A stretch of 64,000 nucleotides of DNA from Aptenodytes patagonicus. Lineage: Eukaryota; Chordata; Aves; Sphenisciformes; Spheniscidae. Below the pieces are notes generated by a model, which saw nothing but the letters and a program-made list of their open reading frames with translations, was not told where the DNA came from and ran no database searches. The DNA lies in NCBI RefSeq assembly GCF_965638725.1, contig NC_134973.1, positions 6,072,491 through 6,136,490 on the forward strand, read 5' to 3'. Each line of letters begins with the position of its first letter. Positions within the stretch are counted from its first letter, which is position 1. Positions 56,501 through 64,000 of this stretch are shown here, in pieces. Made by a program: the position numbers and the translations under genes.

Positions 56501-58549
56501 CCGCCATGGCTGCGGTCTGGCTCCCAGCCAGCACTGTGGGAGCAGACAGTGAAACGGCCTCATGCCCATCACTGTCCGTCAGCCGGGTTGGGGGCACGGG
56601 GGCTGCATGGGGGGGGGGTCCTGCTCCAGGGCCAGCTGGGCGCCCACAGCAACTCTGCCACGCAGCTCTGGGCACCTGGGACTGGCTGGCGGGATGCGCT
56701 GCATGTGGGACCAGGCATGCAGAGGCATGGGGCGGACATGAGCGTGCAGGTGTGCAGCAGGGAAGCAGTGAGCGCACCCTGGGCAGCGCCAGCTGCACGC
56801 GAGCATCAGCGTCCCCCGGCAAGCGTGCTCCTTTGCTTTATTGCAAGCATTTGTCTTCCATGGCAGCGTGTCTGTTTTAAAGCGGAGAGGAGGGACTCCC
56901 ACTGTTACTGGGAGGAAAACAGAACTTAATTGAATCCCACAATCCCTTGTAGTCACATTGGGCAAGAGAGAAAGCCAGAGGAGAGCGATTCCCCCCCCAT
57001 GCTCCTCCTGGGCTCCTGCACCCCAGCACTCTGGCCCGGGCACCGGTTGTGCCATGCCAGCTGGCGGTCCATGCTCCTCCAGGGGACACAGAACCCCCCA
57101 GGCTGGGGGACCCAGGGGTCTGCTGGGAGCAGGGACGACCTGCAGCTCTTTGTCAGCCCTGCGGCGCTTGGCGGTTTGCTAAAAGCCAGCACTGTGGAAG
57201 CAGCAGCTGCTAGAGTGTCCCCAGGGCAGGTAGCGCTGCCTGTCACTGCCAGCCCCAGGGTGCACACTCCCTGTATTTTGCTTTTCCCTTTGAGCTTTGC
57301 TTTCCTACTTTGAGGCTGGCAATCCAACAAGGACCTGGGGTCAGGGGCCAGATCCTGCCTCCATAGCCAGGGAAAGGCAGTGAGCAGAGGGAAGTGCCAC
57401 CTCGGACTCTCCCTCCCCATCTCCTCTAGCAGAGGAGAAATTAATGCAAGCCCCTGGAGCCAGTGCAGGCTTGGCTCACGCCCGGGGCCAGGGTGGGCAT
57501 ACGGAGCATGCAGGACCATGCTGGGGGAGCGTGGGGAACGCACGGCTACAAGGATGGATGAGGGTGAGGGCAGAGGCTGCTTTGCGGGGTGAGGGATCTC
57601 TCCCTGCCTCTCCTCTCTGTCTCCAGCAACCTGCTCTTTGCTAGCTGTCTGCTGGAGTTTTAAATGCTGCCTTTAAAATGTTTGCAAAATGCCCAAAGCA
57701 TCAAATAGGCCCAGGTGGGAGGGAAAAAAAATGGCATAAACAAAGCAGACAGGAGGATTTGTTAAACGCCAACAGCTGCTGGCAAACACTTTAATATCAG
57801 TGCAGACGGGCACCGATCGATACAGCATTTGGGGCTGCAGGCTGATCTCCGCTCTGCGCCTGTGGGCTGGCACCCGTGCTCGCTGGTTCCTGCACAGGGG
57901 GGGCTCTGGCTGAGCCCAGGGTGGCTGTGCTGCATGAGGGTCCCACTGTGGCAGGAGGCACCCAGCTGGACCCAGAGTGCCAGGGTGGGGAAGGGCTGGG
58001 AGATGCTCTGTGTGCCGGCTGGGGCAGAACTCCATTTCTCCCCCTGCTTCCCCACCCGGACCCCAAGGCCCTGGGCAAGGGGACATGTCTCCATCTCCCT
58101 CCCTCGGCTCTCCTGGGCAGTGGCAGCCCCACAGCCCGTTGGGGCTGTGCTAATACCCCTGCCCGCTCTGGGGCCGTTTGGCTTGGCGGGGCATGACAGG
58201 AGTGGGGTGCAAAGCCGAGTGTGGGACCACGTCTGCCATCGTGGCTGAGTCTGCCCGGCAGAGGCAGCGCCCAGAGATCACGCTGGACATGCAGCAGGGA
58301 GCTTGTCTGGCATTGCCATGGTAATGGAGATAACGGCCCGCTGCCAGGCAGAAAACAGGGAGGGTAGGGAGCTCCGGCAGGCTGAGCTCGCTGGGGAGAT
58401 GCCGCCGGCCGCACTCATCTGTGCTGAGGCAGCGCCAGGAGTCCCAGCCCAGGGCCCATCACACCAACGTCCCCTGCCTGAGCCCCATGACAGCCTGGAT
58501 GGCAGCAAGCATGTCCTCGCTGAGAGTGAAGCCCTTAGCACCCCTCGCA

Positions 58550-58830
58550 CCTGCGACAAAGCCAGAGGTTGCACCAGGCAATACATAAAAGTATATATTC
58601 AAAACCTCAGATCTCACCACTGCCAGGTTATAATTAATTCCTATTTGCAGCTCAGTCCAATTTCCCTCACAGAGCTCCCAATTCAATCCAATTGCCATAT
58701 GAGATTTCTGTAATCACTAATCTTATCAAGCACATCAGTGTGAAGTGAGAACACTGCAATTAGCAGGAACAGGAGCAGCAGGTGAACTGCTGCTCGGTGA
58801 GTATTTATTTCACCTGTGCCAGGGAAGGAT
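58550..58830. promoter_or_regulatory. Putative conserved non-coding element
   Basis: An AT-rich island with many TAAT/ATTA cores (TATAATTAATTCC, CTAATC, CAATTAG), CCAAT-like strings and a CATATG E-box. The longest and most motif-dense island of the gene-free stretch, hence the likeliest enhancer. Evidence is composition and motifs only. Confidence 0.35.
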
Positions 58831-61800
58831 GTGTGTTTGGTTGAGTGCTTGCTGGGGTTGTCCATTGCCCACCCTGGGCAGGGTGGGATGCTTGTTGGGG
58901 GGGGGGGGGGGAAGCGGCTGAGGCCACGGTGGTGCTGGAGCTGCCGAGCACCAGCAGCCGTTGGGAGTTCCACAGGCAGTGCAGTCATGCTGGCAGCTGG
59001 CCAGCCTCTGCCGGGGAGGGGGCTCACCTTTTCCGGCCCCCCTATTCCCAGGGTGCTGCCAGGGGAGCCAAGAAACCTGAAGAGGATGCTGGCAAAGTGT
59101 CCTTAAAGAGCGCTGCCTGTGCCTTGGCTTGTCACAGTGGCAGGAGCTGGAGATGAAGCATCAGCCTTAATTCTGGGTTTCCTGGCTCCTCTTGCCGTTG
59201 CTCCCAGTGCTGCAGCCCAGCTCCGTCCCAGCCCCGCTTGGGTACCCCTTGTTGAGGAGTTGGAGACTCGGGCTTTAGGGGCAGGGGGAGGTTGCTGGTA
59301 GCCCAACTGCTGGCAAAGCATCACCCTTCTTTTAGCAGCTCTTGCTCTGCGTGGCTATGGGGGAGGCAGGTCCTGCTCCCTGTCCTGGTCCAGGCAGTGC
59401 AGGAGGGACCCGCCGGCGGGACGTGAGCCATGCATCCCACCCTGTCTGATCACCCGTGTTACCGGACCCCGGAGGAGCCCTGTCCCCCAAACCCTCCCAG
59501 CAGGCTCAGGCAAACAGGGTACAAACCCACAGGAGATCCTGCTCTGAGCTGCTGCTTGGGGACCGACACGCTTTTTTGTGGACAATCTGTTCCCCTCCCA
59601 CTGCTGCTGGCTGACTGCCCGCAGTGTCTCCTGGCAGAGGCGGCGGGCAGTGGGAGCAAGTCTGGCCACTGGGCTGATTTGCCAAAAGCCCCTGGGCACT
59701 ATGGAGCCAGGCTGGGCTGAGCAGGCAACTCCCCAGTGGCAGCAGGGTCGTTGCCTGCGCTGGCAAATCCCAGGGCCAGCCAAACCTGCAGAGCAGCAGC
59801 TGGGACCAGGAAGCAGCTGTTAGCCCTCCTCAGATCCTCCTCTGGATCCGGTGGGTGATCTTCAGCTGGGATGGACAGGGCTCACGGGGCTCAGCTCGTT
59901 TGGGAGTGGCCAAATTATTTGTGGTTTTTGCACAGCATGGTGAGGCTGGGGGTGCCTCAGCCCTGGGCACCACCGATGCCAAAAGTCCTTGGGGTGCAGG
60001 TAGGTGGCTCAGACAGCCCCGAGCTGCATCTTGCCAGCACCAGGAGAGCATCGCTGCACGCTGGTCCCTGCACGTGTGGGTGCCCCCCTGATGGCACACG
60101 GCAGGGGGCGTCGGGGTCCCCACCCTCACTGCAGCTGTAACGTCCGTAGGGCGGTGTTGCACGGGCACCTACCAAAATCTCTCACTTCGCCACCCACAGC
60201 CGTCTGTCGCTGCTGACACTCACCGACAGGAATAAACTCCAACACCTACCATATGCTTTGCTACTTCTGCTGCCTGCACTCACTTGTTACTATATATTTC
60301 CAAAGCCGGGGCTGCCTCTGCACGGGGCGGCTGGCAGGCCATGCCCCGGTGGTGGGGAGATGGGCTGCGGGGCAGCACCTCGGGGATGCCAGAGTTTCTG
60401 GCATCCCTGTGGCAGACGAGTGCAGCAGGTCTCTGCCCTTCAGTGGGCTCAGCCCTGCTCAGGGTGAACCCCTCCTTCCTGTGCGGCACCTTCTCCGGTG
60501 CTTGTCCAGGGCATGGCTGGCTGCAGCTGCTGTGCCAGCAGCTTGGGCACTGGTGGGGCCGGCTGGTCCTGTCCTGCAAAGGAGCTCGGCGTGCTGGCAA
60601 CGTGGCCCCTCCGTGGCAGGATCCGGCCCCTCTGTGCTCTGCCCTGGGCACTGCGCGGCTGGCTCACTGCCTGCCGTCGTGCCTCACAGGGCACTGACAA
60701 TGCACCTGCCCGGGCGGTGCTGCCAAGCCTTTGTCCCATGGCCCCGGCCTGCATAAGCCCACACCAGAGCTGGATGTGGCACCTGGAGCCACACTCACAT
60801 GGCCAGGAGCAGGGTGCCGACGGCATGACTGTCCCCTGAGTCCTTTGCTGGGATGGGGACGCGAGCCAGCGTGGCAGCTCCAGGCTCTGTTGGTGGGAGT
60901 CGCATCCTCAGGACTGTCCCAAAGGAAAACCATGGGGAAGGGTGCAACGAGCAGCCGTCAGCGTGTCCCCCCCGGCTGTGGGGGCTGGAGGGTCCCATGC
61001 AGGGACAGTCACTACCTTGCCCTGGCAAGAGGGAGATTTAATCTCAGTGTAAAGGCGCTGAGCAGAGCCAGTCTCTTCCCTCCCCTCAGAGCTGCTCTGT
61101 TTAATGATGCTCACAGCTGGGAAAATTCATCTTGCTTCAAGAATGGATGCATCTTGGCGCGTCCTCCAGGTGCTGGATCTGGTGATGCTGTGAGCAACAG
61201 AAAGACCTTGATGGTGGAGCTCAGCTGGGCTCAGCCTGTGCCTGTGCTGCTGCCTCGCACCGTGATTGCACCCCATGCTCCAGAGAAGCACCCTGGGGCC
61301 AGGCAGGGAGACAAGGACGTCTGGGTGCGTGAGCAGAGCCAAGTGATGGCTGCCTTCTTCCCCGTGGCATCCCGCATCCTGCGCGTAGTTTTAATTGCAC
61401 CATGCGGCTTTGATTCCTGGATTTAATTGCAGCCTAACGAGGCCGGGGCAGCAGGAGAGGAAAACATCAAGCTTAAGGGAAACAAATCGGGAGAGAAAAG
61501 AACATTTACTGGTGACTAATAGGTCCGTGGCTCGGTGCGTGTGTGTTTGCCTGCCACAGCGCGGGACGCTGCCAGCGCAAGGAGGAGAGGGGATTTCTTC
61601 CACGCACTTGGCAAGCCAAGCCGCGCAGTGCAGCGCAAAGAGAACAGATTTTTCCTGGGCCCGTGCCGTTTCCGCGTTATTTTTAACCCCCGTTGCTTGT
61701 GCAACATCCCGTCCCCCCCCAGTAAACAGAGTGGATTTCACCTGCTTGCACAGGCAGGGTCAAGGCTAGATCATCTAATGGTAACAGATGGGCCCATTTA

Positions 61801-62384
61801 CACACCGTGCTGGTCTCACCAGAGGAAATTGAGACTAATTTGGTGCAGAGGAGAGAAGAGGAGTTTCTGGCACTGGCACCCAGAGCCCTGGGGCAGCCAC
61901 CACCCTGACCGGGTGCCGCCGCACTGGGCGAGGACAGGGCAGGTCAGAGCGAGTGCAGCACTGGGGGTTCCCGAGCATGAGCCGGATTCCCCGGGGAGGC
62001 TTCAGGACCTCCCCCCCGGGATGCCCCTGGGCTCTCCAGCCCCAGGCTGTGCCATGGGGGACCAAGCCCAGCATCCCCAACAGCCTCTGCTCGGGGCAGA
62101 TGGGGTCCCTTCACAAGCTGGGGCCAGGGAAGCTTTGCTGTCCCAGAGAGGGATGCCAGGGACAACCCCGCAGGCAGACCAGATGGGGCAGGGGTGTGAG
62201 GATGGGGATAGGGACGAGGGCAGGGATGTGGACATGCCGGCACAGCTCAGCTCTTGCTCTGACCCCCCCATCCCGCTCCTCTCCCTCTGCTGCAGGGGCC
62301 ACCTCTGCCACTGGGGTGGCCCCATGGGCATTCGTGTGGCTCCGGCGCGGCTGCCCAGGCTGTTTTCCCGACACCAGTGAGGGC

Positions 62385-62720
62385 TGGGATCTTGTTACCG
62401 AGCTCTTTGACTTTGAGCATCTTGGAAACCAGCGCTGGCTAATAAGACAAAAAGAATGACAGCAAATAAGCCCAGCCGCAGGAACGTGGCCTTCTCATCC
62501 AGCATTTTTTATTCCCCCATGTTCTCCCCCTTCCCTCCTTTGCCAACGGATTGAAGCCACTGTAATAAAATTATTAAATAAAAAAAAAAGCTGTAGCCCC
62601 CACCTCGATGTGGCAACCATGGAAACTGGATCAAGGGGACACCTGTACATTTCCATTCTGGGCTCCCGCTATCTGAATATACAGAGGAGCGCTAATTAAA
62701 AACCCAGCGCAAGTGGCAGG
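62385..62720. promoter_or_regulatory. Putative conserved non-coding element with poly(A)-like core
   Basis: AT-rich sequence with GGCTAATAAGAC, AGCAAATAAGC, GTAATAAAATTATTAAATAAA (62562-62582) and CGCTAATTAAAA. Tandem AATAAA strings before ten As could mark a transcript end, but no exon is recognised upstream. Confidence 0.3.
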
Positions 62721-64000
62721 CAGAGGGAAGGAACTGGCCCCGGGAGAAGGGGTGCGTAGCTTGGAGGCATGCCAACACTGGTGGGCGCAGGGACGGGGCG
62801 CGCCAGGTCTCAAGCAAGCCTCAAACACCATCCAACGCTTCCAGCCCCCTCTGGCTCCCAGATGTCGAGTGGGCGCTTGCCAGCCACCAGCTGCAGCGCT
62901 AATAAGGCAGCCCCGTCCCCTGCCCCCCTTCCCTGCTGCAGCCCTTGGCGCCAAGGGGCCCCGGGGACCCTGTCCCAGCCCTGGGGACCGTGCCCAGTGG
63001 GGCAGGGCAGAGCCAGGCCGTGGGGCCGGTGGGTTGGGGTCTTTGCCCCGTGCCAGGAGGATTCACGCTCCTGCACCGTGGTGCCAGATCCCGCTGGGGC
63101 ACGGGAGGGATAGGGGGAAGGGGAGCATCTCCAGCGGCGCCTGCTCCCGTCCCCGTCCTGCGGGACAGCCCCGGGCGGGCGCCAGGAGCCTCGTCACCCC
63201 TCGCCAGTGGCAGCGCCAGGCACTGTCACGCCCGGTCCCTCGGCGGCCGGGGGCGGGAGGGCAGCGGGCGGCGGTGCGGGGGCAAAGCAAAGTGCAAGAT
63301 TTCGCACCTCCCACGGGGAGGGCAAAGGCTGCAGGGAGGCTGCCAGCCTGCGCCACCAGCTGCCTCCCTGTGCCGGCACCAGTGCCAGCGCTGCGAGTGG
63401 CACTGCCTGCAATGGCCCCGGCAGCTGCCCGGGTCTCTGCTGACCCCAGGACTGGCTGGGCAGCTCCTGCATCCCCCCTCCTCCACCCTGGCCCTGGCTG
63501 GAGGGTGGCTGGGGCAGGCGCAGGTGTCCCCACACACAGCTCCTGCGTGGGTGCAGGGGGGATGGTGCTCTGGGACCATGCGGGACAGTGCTCCAGGGCT
63601 GTGTGGGACACCCAAGAGCAGGGCTGCTCTCTGTCCCGTGCCACACACCTTGGGGCTTGTGCGTGATTTTAGGTTTATAACCATTTCACTGTGAGGAAGC
63701 TCTCCAATCTGGCACGTGAGCATCCAGGAGGAAAAGGCTGTGTTTAACCTGCAGGTTTATTTTTACCGACAGCGAATGGCAGTGCCTGGAACATTCCCCT
63801 GCTTGGAGTTAATTTTTGCTGAAGCTTAGTTTTAGTCATTGTTGTCTAAACCTGTCTCCTCCACATTTATCCCATGGAAAAGCTCCCAGAGCTGAGCCCA
63901 CAGGCTTTCAGTGGTCCCAGGGCTGGTGCCCGGTGCCCAGCCACCCACTCCCGCCAGCCCATGGGAAAGTCGGGGCAGCCCCCGGCTTTCGCTGGCAGAG

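Larger units (their letters stand above)
53550..64000. other. Gene-free stretch with AT-rich islands
   Basis: More than 10 kb without a supported exon. In human the genes beyond C2CD4C are THEG and MIER2; neither is recognised here. The background is GC-rich and carries scattered 100-300-base AT-rich islands (54.55-54.90, 57.65-57.80, 58.55-58.83, 61.39-61.86, 62.39-62.72 kb). A 15-G run lies at 58897-58911. Open frames up to 317 codons are chance GC-rich frames without family features. Confidence 0.5.

Noticed and set aside
62713-63666. 317-codon plus-strand open frame in the desert
   Set aside because: Ala/Gly/Pro/Arg-rich chance frame in GC-rich DNA with equally long antisense frames; no motif or family match.
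1-64000. Search for CR1 LINEs, tRNA genes, microRNA-like hairpins and CRISPR arrays
   Set aside because: By eye I found no CR1 3' end repeats, no tRNA B-box in proper context, and no regularly spaced repeats of CRISPR type. CRISPR is not expected in a vertebrate genome. A subtle or diverged CR1 piece could have been missed.

Overview
This is a vertebrate nuclear region, most likely from a bird. It has intron-split genes with canonical GT-AG junctions, CpG-island promoters, and GC-rich compact gene spacing like an avian microchromosome. One intron holds a solitary LTR of a type I recognise as common in neoavian birds. Gene order and strands match human 19p13.3 read backwards: CDC34(-), TPGS1(-), MADCAM1(-), an MFSD14-family carrier(-), SHC2(+), C2CD4C(+). 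The block therefore looks like the avian counterpart of that region (chicken chromosome 28 type). In human, ODF3L2 lies between MADCAM1 and SHC2. Here I find no ODF3L2, and the MFSD14-family gene occupies that interval.

Layout. 0.7-7.6 kb: CDC34 (ubiquitin-conjugating enzyme E2 R1, 5 coding exons, 235 aa) with a CpG promoter carrying a ZNF143-type site. 8.2-10.5 kb: TPGS1 (tubulin polyglutamylase complex subunit 1, 2 exons, 295 aa), with two inverted ZNF143-type sites in its 183-bp intron and four YY1-type motifs over the start codon and promoter. 10.7-14.4 kb: MADCAM1 (5 exons, 477 aa), with an integrin-binding LDT loop, an acidic second Ig domain, a mucin stretch, and a third Ig domain in the same exon as the mucin. 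14.4-20 kb: no gene recognised. 20.3-34 kb: the MFSD14-family gene (12 exons, 492 aa, 12-TM carrier) in an AT-richer block, with the solitary LTR in its tenth intron. 34-38 kb: gene-free, with AT-rich homeodomain/POU-motif islands. 38.6-44.5 kb: SHC2 (12 exons, 607 aa, PTB-CH1-SH2 adaptor). 44.5-48.9 kb: no gene recognised. 49.3-53.5 kb: C2CD4C (one coding exon, 419 aa) with a TATA promoter. 53.5-64 kb: a gene-free stretch with several AT-rich, possibly regulatory islands.

The genes are not an operon-like pathway. They are independent vertebrate genes held together by conserved synteny. All coding coordinates come from reading splice junctions by hand and matching encoded residues to remembered family sequences. 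The joined reading frame is open in all six genes. Transcript ends (poly(A) signals) and non-coding elements are inferences. I found no previously undescribed gene system. The items most worth a second look are the SHC2 N-terminus, the MADCAM1 third Ig domain, the ZNF143/YY1 promoter architecture, and the extra MFSD14 gene.
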